Origin: Lentisphaerota bacterium
Lineage (GTDB): Bacteria > Verrucomicrobiota > Kiritimatiellia > JAAZAB01
DNA length: 7,873 bases
Assembly: GCA_016182435.1 (NCBI GenBank)
Contig: JACPGN010000034.1
Coordinates: 1-7,873 of the forward strand
Direction of reading: 5' to 3'
The stretch's first letter is position 1, and the number at the start of each line of letters is the position of its first letter. A program made the translations under genes and the position numbers. The notes under the pieces were generated by a model, which saw nothing but the letters and a program-made list of their open reading frames with translations, was not told the DNA's origin and ran no database searches. This document shows, piece by piece, positions 1-6,105 of this stretch.

Positions 1-1127
1 GCCGGAATCCCCACCGCTTTCAGGATCAACCCGGAATAGAAATCCACGTTCGGATAGAGATTGCGCTCGACAAAGTATTCGTCCTTCAAGGCCAGTTCCT
101 CGATTTGGAGGGCAATATCAAAGAGCGGGCTGGCGATGCCCGGCTTTTTGAGCAGTTTATGACAGGCCTGCTTGAGAATCCGGGCGCGCGGATCGAAACT
201 CTTATAGACCCGGTGGCCAAAGCCCATCAGCCGCTCGCGGGTGTTCCGGTTCTTGGCGCGGTCAATAAAAGTCCTGGGATCAGTGCCCGTGGCCAGGATA
301 TGCTCGAGCATATGGACAACTTCCTGATTGGCGCCGCCATGGCGCGGGCCCCAGAGCGCGGAAATCCCCGCCGAAATCACCGCATAAATGTTGGCCAGGC
401 TGGACCCGACCAGACGCACGGTGGAGGTGCTGCAGTTCTGCTCGTGATCGGCGTGCAGGATCAGGAAGAGCTCCACAGCCTGCACGATATCCGGGTCCTG
501 CCGGTAATCCTTGACCGGCGAGGAAAACATCATGTTCAGAAAATTCTCGACGTAGCGCAGCTTGAAGGAAGGATAGACCGTGGGCTCGCCGATGGATTTT
601 TTGTAGGAAAAGGCCGCAATGGTGCGCACTTGCGAGATAAGGTTGGCCATGAACTGTTCTTCGGCTTCCCGATCAAGGTGATCGGGCACGGGATAAAAAG
701 TGGAGAGCGAAGCCACCATGGTGGCCAGGATGCCCATGGGGTGCGCGTATTTCGGAAAGGCCACGAAAAAGTGGCGCATGTCTTCGTGGATCAGCGACGA
801 TATATTCAACCGGTTGGAAAAGACGGCCAGCTCATCTTTGGTCGGCAACTCGCCATGAATCAGGAGATAGGCGGTTTCCACGAACGTGGATTTTTTGGCC
901 AGCTCCTCAATGGGATAACCCCGATAGAGCAGCGCGCCTTTCTCGCCATCAATGTAAGTCACCCGGCTCAGGCAACTGCCGGTGTTGGCCAGGCTGGTGT
1001 CGAGCGTAATCAGGCCGGACTGCTCGCGCAGTCCGGTAATATCAATGGCCCGTTCGCCCTTGCTGCCCTGGACAATTCCGAACGAGCGCTCTTTCCCGTC
1101 TATAATAAGTTTGGCGGTGTCGGTCAT
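1..1127 (-). CDS. gltA: Citrate synthase, C-terminus cut off by window edge
   Basis: Condenses acetyl-CoA with oxaloacetate to citrate, the entry step of the TCA cycle, in the cytoplasm. The first 375 codons are present. About 50-60 residues are missing if the enzyme has the usual length of about 430. The ATG at 1127-1125 begins MTDTAKLIIDG, matching the small N-terminal beta domain of the type II-like bacterial enzymes. The core contains HADHEQNCSTSTVRL, WGPRHGGAN with catalytic H263, GFGHRVYKSFDPRA with H305, and NVDFYSG with D362, so all three catalytic residues are seen. The position of E. coli Cys206, linked to NADH inhibition, is V205 here (FSSPVKDY). No strong Shine-Dalgarno sequence precedes the start. 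The gene diverges from manA, and a candidate promoter lies about 105-133 bp upstream. Family assignment is very secure; allosteric behaviour is not inferable. Confidence 0.95.
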   Translation of the reverse strand, partial: MTDTAKLIIDGKERSFGIVQGSKGERAIDITGLREQSGLITLDTSLANTGSCLSRVTYIDGEKGALLYRGYPIEELAKKSTFVETAYLLIHGELPTKDELAVFSNRLNISSLIHEDMRHFFVAFPKYAHPMGILATMVASLSTFYPVPDHLDREAEEQFMANLISQVRTIAAFSYKKSIGEPTVYPSFKLRYVENFLNMMFSSPVKDYRQDPDIVQAVELFLILHADHEQNCSTSTVRLVGSSLANIYAVISAGISALWGPRHGGANQEVVHMLEHILATGTDPRTFIDRAKNRNTRERLMGFGHRVYKSFDPRARILKQACHKLLKKPGIASPLFDIALQIEELALKDEYFVERNLYPNVDFYSGLILKAVGIP

Positions 1128-1231
1128 GGTAATATCGCCAAATGCTGATAGTTAATGGCCACTGGCTGAGCCCCTCACCCAGCGCCGCTCGGCCAACGCT
1201 GCCAAGCGGCGCCTTCGTGCCAATCTGTGCA

Positions 1232-1260
1232 AGAATATGAAACCAGCTTGGCGTTCGCAA
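1232..1260 (-). promoter_or_regulatory. Candidate sigma70-type promoter for gltA
   Basis: Read on the minus strand, TTGCGA (1260-1255) and TATTCT (1237-1232) are separated by 17 bp, each matching the sigma70 consensus at 4 of 6 positions. Transcription would start near 1225 and give a leader of about 100 nt before the gltA ATG. It lies directly downstream of a minus-strand terminator-like hairpin, a sensible place for a fresh promoter. Such matches arise by chance and the host's sigma consensus is unknown, so this is only a candidate. Confidence 0.3.
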
Positions 1261-1264
1261 GGGC

Positions 1265-1292
1265 AAAAAAACCCGGCAACGACTGATGCCGG
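1265..1292 (-). terminator. Intrinsic terminator-like hairpin upstream of gltA
   Basis: On the minus strand a perfect 6-bp stem, CCGGCA (1292-1287) pairing with TGCCGG (1278-1273), has an 8-nt loop. It is followed one base later by seven T residues (1271-1265), the classic form of a Rho-independent terminator. It points toward gltA, but no minus-strand gene is seen upstream; that DNA is the divergent manA. It could insulate gltA from antisense transcription, act as a leader attenuator, or be left over from a lost neighbour. On the plus strand the same hairpin is followed by TTTTT only after 8 nt, so it is a poorer terminator in that direction. Confidence 0.55.
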
Positions 1293-1346
1293 CAGCATCA
1301 TTTTTCCTCTGGATTCCATCGGCGCCCTGGACTATGCTTGAGGGCG

Positions 1347-2342
1347 ATGAATACTCAGCCTCCGCTTTACCCGTTGATGTTCCAGCCGGTCTATAAGCAT
1401 TATCTATGGGGCGGCGACCGCATTGCCCGCCGCTACGGTAGGTCCCTGCCGACGGGTATTTACGCCGAATCCTGGGAAATCACCGACCGCGCCGAGGGCA
1501 TCAACGTGGTGGTCAATGGCTCCCTGGCCGGCAAGGATATTCATCAATTGACCCAGGCCTACGGCGCGGAACTGATCGGCCGGCCGCTGGAACGTTTCCC
1601 TCTGTTGATCAAGCTGATTGACGCTAAAGAGCACTTGAGCGTCCAAGTGCATCCCGACGAAACTACTGCGCCGGCCGTGGGCGGCGAAGCCAAAGCGGAA
1701 ATGTGGTACGTGCTGGAGGCCGATGCGGACGCCAAAGTGTATGTCGGCTTCCAACCCGGCGTGACCGAAGCTCGCTTTCAGGAAGCCCTGGCTGCCGGTC
1801 AGGTTGGTGAGTTGCTCAAGGAAGTGCCGGTGCGTCAGGGCGATGTGATCTATATCCCCGGTGGCTGCGTGCACACGATCGGCCCAGGCTGCCTCATCCT
1901 GGAAGTCCAGCAGAACTCCGATACAACCTATCGCGTATTCGATTGGAACCGGGTTGACACGGACGGCAAACCACGCGAACTGCACATCAGCCAAGCCATG
2001 AAAGTTATCGCTTGGCAAGGCATTCCGGCAGCTCAACAGCCCACTCTCTCACCACCAGTTGCAGCACCTTCAAAAGGCAACCTGATCATAGAGCGTCTGC
2101 GCTCCCCATATTTTCGATTTGAGGAAGTGTTCTTGGCCGGCCATATGGATTGCCCGCTCGACCGGCAGAGTTTTCACGCCTTATTCAGTGAAAAAGGGCT
2201 GGTGCGGATTAAGTCGGGCAACGTGCTGGTGGATGTGACCCCGGGAACGACAATGCTCTTGCCGGACTGTCTCAAGGAATACGAAATGGCCAACTTAGAC
2301 ACCACCGGCCCCAGCCGGCTCCTGTGCATCAGTTTGCCGTAA
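1347..2342 (+). CDS. manA: Mannose-6-phosphate isomerase, class I (short Bacillus-like form)
   Basis: Zinc-dependent cytoplasmic enzyme interconverting mannose 6-phosphate and fructose 6-phosphate, linking mannose or GDP-mannose metabolism to glycolysis. The 331-residue product has the length of the compact Bacillus-type class rather than the roughly 390-residue E. coli type. Visible motifs are the N-terminal FQPVYKHYLWGG, the zinc ligands Q100 and H102 in LSVQVHPDE, E118 in KAEMWYVLEA and H176 in IPGGCVHTIGPG, then the class signature LEVQQNSDTTYRVFDW with the active-site arginine R196. A second cupin half follows at about 250-331. I chose the ATG at 1347. A TTG at 1338 would add three residues but has no better ribosome site, and the GAGGG at 1340-1344 is unusually close to the ATG. 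The gene stands alone between the divergent gltA and the convergent efflux operon. Confidence 0.93.
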   Translation: MNTQPPLYPLMFQPVYKHYLWGGDRIARRYGRSLPTGIYAESWEITDRAEGINVVVNGSLAGKDIHQLTQAYGAELIGRPLERFPLLIKLIDAKEHLSVQVHPDETTAPAVGGEAKAEMWYVLEADADAKVYVGFQPGVTEARFQEALAAGQVGELLKEVPVRQGDVIYIPGGCVHTIGPGCLILEVQQNSDTTYRVFDWNRVDTDGKPRELHISQAMKVIAWQGIPAAQQPTLSPPVAAPSKGNLIIERLRSPYFRFEEVFLAGHMDCPLDRQSFHALFSEKGLVRIKSGNVLVDVTPGTTMLLPDCLKEYEMANLDTTGPSRLLCISLP

Positions 2343-2343
2343 G

Positions 2344-2358
2344 GCGGGTTATGCCCGC
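2344..2358. terminator. Small hairpin right after manA
   Basis: GCGGG (2344-2348) and CCCGC (2354-2358) form a 5-bp stem with loop TTATG, one base after the manA stop codon. There is no T-run on either strand, so this is a weak terminator or a 3'-end stabilising hairpin at best. Confidence 0.25.
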
Positions 2359-2376
2359 AACCCCAAATACGTTTCG

Positions 2377-2394
2377 TCCGCCTGTGGTGGAAAT
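2377..2394 (+). repeat. Half copy of the GGCGGA/TCCGCC hairpin repeat (copy A)
   Basis: TCCGCC (2377-2382), loop TGT, GGTGGA (2386-2391), followed by AAT. Including the next G, this 19-base stretch differs at one position from 5953-5971 (copy C). It directly abuts the left end of the TGTAGGAGC element at 2394. Only the right half of the two-hairpin unit seen at 5807-5836 is present. Confidence 0.6.
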
Positions 2395-2500
2395 GTAGGA
2401 GCCTCGCACCGCCGAGGCGATCTTATCTCGCTCGGCGGTCCCCGCATTCTGCTGGGCAAGCTTGCCAGACGAGTCGCGCCAGCGGGGTGGCGCTCCTACA
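2394..2500. repeat. REPIN-like element with TGTAGGAGC inverted ends
   Basis: A 107-bp non-coding element bounded by perfect 9-bp inverted repeats, TGTAGGAGC at 2394-2402 and GCTCCTACA at 2492-2500. Inside are a left hairpin with a perfect 9-bp stem, ACCGCCGAG (2408-2416) with CTCGGCGGT (2431-2439), a central 12-bp palindrome GGCAAGCTTGCC (2455-2466), and a right hairpin GCGCCA (2476-2481) with TGGCGC (2488-2493). Two inward-facing REP-like hairpins around a short middle is the layout of REPINs, which RAYT transposases mobilise in trans, and the end sequence resembles the GTAGGAGC start of Pseudomonas REPs. No transposase is encoded here. It lies between convergent genes, a common REP location. 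Confidence 0.7.
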
Positions 2501-2527
2501 ATAAACTTCTACGTAAACATGTCATAT

Positions 2528-2554
2528 GCCTGCCCACCCGCAGGCCAGGGTTTT
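2528..2554 (+). terminator. Possible manA terminator
   Basis: A perfect 6-bp stem, GCCTGC (2528-2533) with GCAGGC (2540-2545), loop CCACCC, then five bases and TTTT (2551-2554) on the plus strand. The spacer before the T-run and the short run make this a modest candidate. On the minus strand there is no T-run after the hairpin, so it offers no clear terminator for the efflux operon. I see nothing else convincing in 2555-2624. Confidence 0.35.
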
Positions 2555-2624
2555 AACGAAACAATTTAAATGCTCCCCCGCCCCAATCAAATCGCCCGGT
2601 TTGTGCCCGCATAGCAGAACGCGC

Positions 2625-5600
2625 CTATTCCAGGTCGGTGCGCGGCTTAAAGAAGCGCTCCTGAACTGATTCCATGTAGAGATAGATGCCGGGCGTCACA
2701 AAAAGGGTAATCACCTGGGCAAAGACCATGCCGCCGACCACCACCAAGCCGAGCGGAATGCGTGAGGCGGCATCGGCGCCGTAGCCCAGGGCAATGGGCA
2801 TGGCGCCCAGGATGGCGCAGAGGCCGGTCATCAGGATCGGGCGGAAGCGCACCAGGCAGGCGTCAAAGATCGCTTCATAACTGTTCTTACCCTCCGCGCG
2901 GCGCTGCACGGCAAAGTCCACCATCAAAATGCCGTTCTTGGTAATCAGGCCGATCAGCACGAACATGCCGATATAGCCGTAAATGGAAAGCTCGCGCCCG
3001 AAGGCCAGCAGGGTCAACACTCCGCCAAAAACGGCCACCGGCAGAGTCGTCAGAATGGTGAAGGGATGAATGTAGCTTTCGTAGAGGACGCCCAGCACGA
3101 TATATTTCAGGAAGATCGCAATCAGAAACAATATGCCCAGACTGGCAATGGACCGCTTGAACTCCAACGCGTCCCCCGCGAACCGGCCGGTGACACCAGC
3201 GGGCAGAATTTTGCTCGCCGCTTCCTCAACCTTGCGGATGGCATAACCCAGGGGAACGCGCGGCGGCAGGCTGAAGGAAAGCGTGGCGCATTCCTGCTGT
3301 TGGGCGTGCGGCACGTTCTGCGCTCCGGCTTCCTCCTGCCAGTTCACGACCGACTTGAGGGGAACAAGCGCGCCGCTTACGCCCGAGCGCAAGTAGAGCA
3401 TCGCCAGATCATCCGGCAGCATCTGGTGTTCCTTTTCAACCTCAAGGATAACCTGATATTGGTCAATATCGGTGGTGAACTGCGTCACATAGCCGCCGGC
3501 AAACCCAAGCGCTAAGGCCTGCTCGATGGCCTGGGCGGTGATACCCAGCGCGGAAGCGCGATCACGATCAATGGCCACGCTCAAGCGCGGCATGGTCAGC
3601 TTGATATTGCTCTGCACCCCGAAGAATCCGGGAATGGCGCGCAACTCGCGTTCCAGTTGCTGCGCGCAGCCATAGACCTGCTCGCGGTCGAGCCCCGTCA
3701 GCAAATAGGCATAGTCGCTGCCGATGGCGGTGGATTCGGCCCCGGCGCTGATTTTCAGGACCGGCATGGCTTGCAGGGCGCAGAAACCGAAAGGCAGCAC
3801 GGCCAACTGGCCGGTGAACTTCTGCACGTAGTGGTCAATTTCATGTTCGCGTTCCCCGGGCGGCTTGAGGCGAATGAAGAGAAACCCCATACTTTGGTCG
3901 GCGCCAGGCTGGAACCCGGTGACGCTACCTATGCGGGCCACATCGGGATCGCTGCTAATAATGGCCATCGCCTGCCGTTGAAAGGCCTGCATCTGCGCGG
4001 TGGAGGCGCCCTGCGGCATCAGCAGGGCGCCACGAATAAAGCTGCTGTCGCCCTTGGGCAAAAAAGTTTTAGGCAGGACCAGAAAGAGTCCGGCCGTTCC
4101 GACGATACAGACTATCCAGGCCAGGAGCGCGAGATATTTCCGTTGTAAAACCCACCTCAGCGCCCGGCCGTAAGACTGCACCAGTTCTTTGATCGTATTG
4201 GTGATAAGCTGCTGAAGACGATTGGGCGCTTTGTGGTGGCGGATGATGCGCGCGCACATCATTGGCGAGAGCGTGAGGGCCACCACCGTGGACACGAAGA
4301 CCGCGTAGATCACCGTCAAGGCAAACTCGCGCAAATTGCGGCCGAGGGCGCCGCTCATAAACACCAGCGGGGTGAACACGATAACCAAAGCCACACTGAT
4401 GGAGATCATGGTGAAGGTAATTTCCTTCATGCTCCGCACCGCCGCCGGAATTGGTTTCAGACCCTCTTCCATGTGGCGCACCGTGTTTTCCAGCACCACG
4501 ATGGCGTCATCCACCAGAAAGCCCACGGCCAGCACGATGCCCATCAGCGAGAGCATGTTGATGCTGAACTTCGAGAACAGCATCAGAATCAGGGTGCCCA
4601 GCACCGAAAGCGGCAGAACAATGCTGGGAATAACCGTTTCACGGATCCTGCCCAGAAACATAAAGATCACCAGTACCACCAGCGCCAGGGCAATGAGCAC
4701 GGTGACCTGGACATCCTCAATGGATTCCTTGATCGGCTGCGCGCCGTTAAACATCGTTTCGACATTGATGGCCTGAGGCAGCTCGCGTCGGGCGGCTTCC
4801 AGCGTCTGGCCAATCATCCCGGCCACGGCCACCGTGTTGGCGCCCGCGACGCGCGAGATGGCCATGACCACGCACTTGCTTTTCTCGGACAACCCGGGTT
4901 TCCGGTAACGGATGTCAATCAGATCAGCAGTAACGCTGTCAACGCAGTTGGCCACATCCTTCAGCCGCACCGGCGCCGCTGGATCGGAGCGGTAGGCCAC
5001 GATTAGTTCGCCGTATTCGCGCGCGGCGCGTAATTGGCCCTGCGGCTCAATCGAAAAGGTCCGCGCCGGGCCGTTGAGACTGCCGCCGGGGATATTGACC
5101 GTGCCGGCTTTCAGCGCCTGGGCAAGCTCATCCACGCCGATCTGGTAGGCCGCCAGCCGCTCCGGAACAAACTGGATGCGCACGGCCTGTTGGGCGCCGA
5201 AAACCCGCACCTCCGAGACGCCCTCGATCATGCTGAGTTTTCGGGCAATGACCTGTTTGGCATAGTCATAGAGATCCCCATGCGCCATGGTGTCGGAATA
5301 GAACATGAGGAAATAGATCGGCGCATCGGACGGATTGAATTTCTTGTAGGTCGGCGGACTGGGCAGATCCTTGGGCAGGTTATTCTGCGCGCGGGTAATG
5401 GCCGCCTGCACATCGGGCGCCACCAGGTCAATGTTGCGCTCTAAGCTGAAGGTCAGATTGATGGTGCTCAAGCCCTCCTTGTTGTCCGAGAGCATGGATT
5501 GCAGGCCGTTGATCTGGGTGAACTGGTTTTCGAGGGGCGTGGCCACCGCGGAAGCCATCGTGGCCGGGCTGGCGCCGGGATAGGCCACGGTCACCTGGAT

Positions 5601-5732
5601 CACGGGATAGTCCACAGTCGGCAGGCTGTTAACCGGCAGCCGGAAGTAAGCCCAGCAACCAAATACGCCCATGACGACCATGAGCAGCGTCGTCATAATC
5701 GGGCGCCGGATAAAGGTTTCCGCGAAAGTCAT
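2625..5732 (-). CDS. RND efflux pump inner-membrane subunit (HAE1 family, MdtB/MdtC-like)
   Basis: Proton-driven inner-membrane transporter of the AcrB/MdtB/MdtC type, moving hydrophobic or amphiphilic compounds from the periplasm or inner membrane into a TolC-type duct. Its 1035 residues are the usual full length. Membrane segment TM1 lies at about 12-31, TM2-TM6 at about 343-487, TM7 at 534-553 and TM8-TM12 at 864-1018, with two large periplasmic porter/docking loops at about 32-340 and 555-862. The proton relay is intact: D408 and D409 in GFLVDDAIVVLEN (TM4) and K932 in LIGLITKNGILMVDF (TM10). LYESYIHPFTILTTLPVAV in TM8-9 is closest in style to MdtB/MdtC. The ATG at 5732 has AGGGA seven bases upstream. 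It is the last gene of the operon, 373 bp after the adaptor, a gap filled by repeats. There is one RND gene, so it is presumably homotrimeric. Substrate cannot be read from sequence. Confidence 0.95.
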   Translation of the reverse strand: MTFAETFIRRPIMTTLLMVVMGVFGCWAYFRLPVNSLPTVDYPVIQVTVAYPGASPATMASAVATPLENQFTQINGLQSMLSDNKEGLSTINLTFSLERNIDLVAPDVQAAITRAQNNLPKDLPSPPTYKKFNPSDAPIYFLMFYSDTMAHGDLYDYAKQVIARKLSMIEGVSEVRVFGAQQAVRIQFVPERLAAYQIGVDELAQALKAGTVNIPGGSLNGPARTFSIEPQGQLRAAREYGELIVAYRSDPAAPVRLKDVANCVDSVTADLIDIRYRKPGLSEKSKCVVMAISRVAGANTVAVAGMIGQTLEAARRELPQAINVETMFNGAQPIKESIEDVQVTVLIALALVVLVIFMFLGRIRETVIPSIVLPLSVLGTLILMLFSKFSINMLSLMGIVLAVGFLVDDAIVVLENTVRHMEEGLKPIPAAVRSMKEITFTMISISVALVIVFTPLVFMSGALGRNLREFALTVIYAVFVSTVVALTLSPMMCARIIRHHKAPNRLQQLITNTIKELVQSYGRALRWVLQRKYLALLAWIVCIVGTAGLFLVLPKTFLPKGDSSFIRGALLMPQGASTAQMQAFQRQAMAIISSDPDVARIGSVTGFQPGADQSMGFLFIRLKPPGEREHEIDHYVQKFTGQLAVLPFGFCALQAMPVLKISAGAESTAIGSDYAYLLTGLDREQVYGCAQQLERELRAIPGFFGVQSNIKLTMPRLSVAIDRDRASALGITAQAIEQALALGFAGGYVTQFTTDIDQYQVILEVEKEHQMLPDDLAMLYLRSGVSGALVPLKSVVNWQEEAGAQNVPHAQQQECATLSFSLPPRVPLGYAIRKVEEAASKILPAGVTGRFAGDALEFKRSIASLGILFLIAIFLKYIVLGVLYESYIHPFTILTTLPVAVFGGVLTLLAFGRELSIYGYIGMFVLIGLITKNGILMVDFAVQRRAEGKNSYEAIFDACLVRFRPILMTGLCAILGAMPIALGYGADAASRIPLGLVVVGGMVFAQVITLFVTPGIYLYMESVQERFFKPRTDLE

Positions 5733-5739
5733 GCCCTTG

Positions 5740-5744
5740 TCCCT
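5740..5744 (-). promoter_or_regulatory. Ribosome-binding site of the RND pump gene
   Basis: AGGGA on the minus strand ends seven bases before the ATG at 5732. It supports this start codon despite the long repeat-filled gap to the adaptor gene. Confidence 0.5.
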
Positions 5745-5806
5745 GTGTGTAATTCCTCAGTTATGAGGGCTGATTGTCATTCCCGACCTGATGCTACTCT
5801 GCGAAG

Positions 5807-5836
5807 TTCCGCCCTGGCGGATCCGCCCAGGCGGAA
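5807..5836. repeat. GGCGGATCCGCC double-hairpin repeat (copy B, complete)
   Basis: A 30-bp near-perfect palindrome centred on GGATCC (5819-5824). TTCCGCC runs in from the left and GGCGGAA out to the right around GGCGGATCCGCC, with only two non-complementary pairs. It can fold as one long cruciform or as two adjacent hairpins. It sits inside the left arm of the GTCATTCCCG element, implying later insertion. Confidence 0.65.
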
Positions 5837-5952
5837 AGCCTCCCTGCTCTGCGAAGCCGCTACGCAGGGCGTAGAAGAGTCGCTACGAAGCACGAGTCGG
5901 GAATCCAGAAAAATCTCATGCCATAGGCAGCCTGCCCGAGCTCGGCCAGGGA

Positions 5953-5970
5953 TCCGCCTGTGGCGGAAAT
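5953..5970 (+). repeat. Half copy of the GGCGGA/TCCGCC hairpin repeat (copy C)
   Basis: TCCGCC (5953-5958), loop TGT, GGCGGA (5962-5967), then AAT. It is a perfect 6-bp hairpin and nearly identical to copy A. It ends two bases before the CTGGATTCCCG arm at 5972. The sequence to its left is degenerate rather than a second hairpin. Confidence 0.6.
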
Positions 5971-6005
5971 GCTGGATTCCCGCTTGCGCGGGAATGACGG
6001 CATTG

Positions 6006-6036
6006 TCCGCCAGCAAGCGGATCCGCTAAGGTGGAA
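6006..6036 (+). repeat. Degenerate double-hairpin repeat (copy D)
   Basis: TCCGCC (6006-6011), the palindrome GCGGATCCGC (6017-6026), then TAAG and GTGGAA, following the same plan as copy B with several changes. It lies just outside the right end of the 223-bp element and inside the outer AGTTATGAGGG inverted repeat. Confidence 0.45.
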
Positions 6037-6105
6037 AGTTCACAACCTACCCTCATAACTCAGATGGCCTTACCCCTGCGTTACCTTCCCAAGTTCCTGC
6101 CAGGC

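Larger units (their letters stand above)
5776..5998. repeat. Composite REP/MITE-like element with GTCATTCCCG ends
   Basis: A 223-bp element with perfect 10-bp inverted ends, GTCATTCCCG (5776-5785) and CGGGAATGAC (5989-5998). It has two arms. The left arm pairs ATTCCCGAC (5779-5787) with GTCGGGAAT (5896-5904) around about 108 bp of added sequence. The right arm is a tight 8-bp hairpin, ATTCCCGC (5976-5983) with GCGGGAAT (5988-5995), loop TTGC. The arms are joined by an 11-bp inverted pair, CGGGAATCCAG (5898-5908) and CTGGATTCCCG (5972-5982). This is the common bacterial ATTCCCGC...GGAATCCAG repeat, enlarged by insertions including hairpin copy B, a CTCTGCGAAG direct repeat (5797-5806 and 5847-5856) and the hairpin CTACGC-agg-GCGTAG (5860-5874). 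Confidence 0.75.
5759..6060. repeat. Outer inverted repeat framing the whole repeat block
   Basis: AGTTATGAGGG at 5759-5769 and its exact complement CCCTCATAACT at 6050-6060 enclose the 223-bp element and copy D of the hairpin motif. An 11-bp exact inverted match at nearly symmetric positions around the block is unlikely by chance, though not excluded. It may mark the ends of an older element into which the others inserted. The left arm also folds alone as CCTCA-gtta-TGAGG. Confidence 0.4.
5733..6105. other. 373-bp repeat-filled spacer between adaptor and pump genes
   Basis: No believable gene. Short reading frames here translate the repeats into peptides such as VIPAQAGIQ, the usual artefact of GTCATTCCCG-type repeats. 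The spacer contains an outer 11-bp inverted repeat, a 223-bp element with 10-bp inverted ends, three copies of the TCCGCC/GGCGGA hairpin motif, and the pump's ribosome-binding site at its left end. The two flanking genes are co-oriented and functionally linked, so transcripts probably cross it. The folded RNA may lower or stabilise expression of the distal pump gene. I saw no clear promoter or T-run terminator. Confidence 0.75.

Noticed and set aside
105..1148. Long plus-strand open frame opposite gltA
   Set aside because: Its product has no recognisable family signature, while the minus strand encodes citrate synthase with all catalytic motifs over the same bases.
1248..1338. Plus-strand promoter for manA
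   Set aside because: TTGGCG at 1248 has no -10 at a suitable distance, and TATGCT at 1333 lacks a -35 and lies too close to the start codon.
1334..1396. Short upstream reading frame overlapping the manA start (ATG at 1334, 20 codons)
   Set aside because: No Shine-Dalgarno sequence and no conserved peptide; probably chance.
1404..2036. 210-codon minus-strand open frame inside manA
   Set aside because: Antisense shadow of a well-supported ManA coding region; no ribosome site or family motif seen.
4233..5006. 257-codon plus-strand open frame rich in His/Gln/Arg
   Set aside because: Its composition is typical of a shadow frame opposite membrane-protein codons, and it lies fully inside the RND pump gene.
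5499..6029. Plus-strand and minus-strand open frames across the repeat block
   Set aside because: Their peptides (such as VIPAQAGIQ and CIPACAGMT) are translations of ATTCCCGC-type repeats, a familiar annotation artefact.
5776..6036. CRISPR array
   Set aside because: The repeats are nested, inverted and irregularly spaced; there are no uniform direct repeats with unique spacers.
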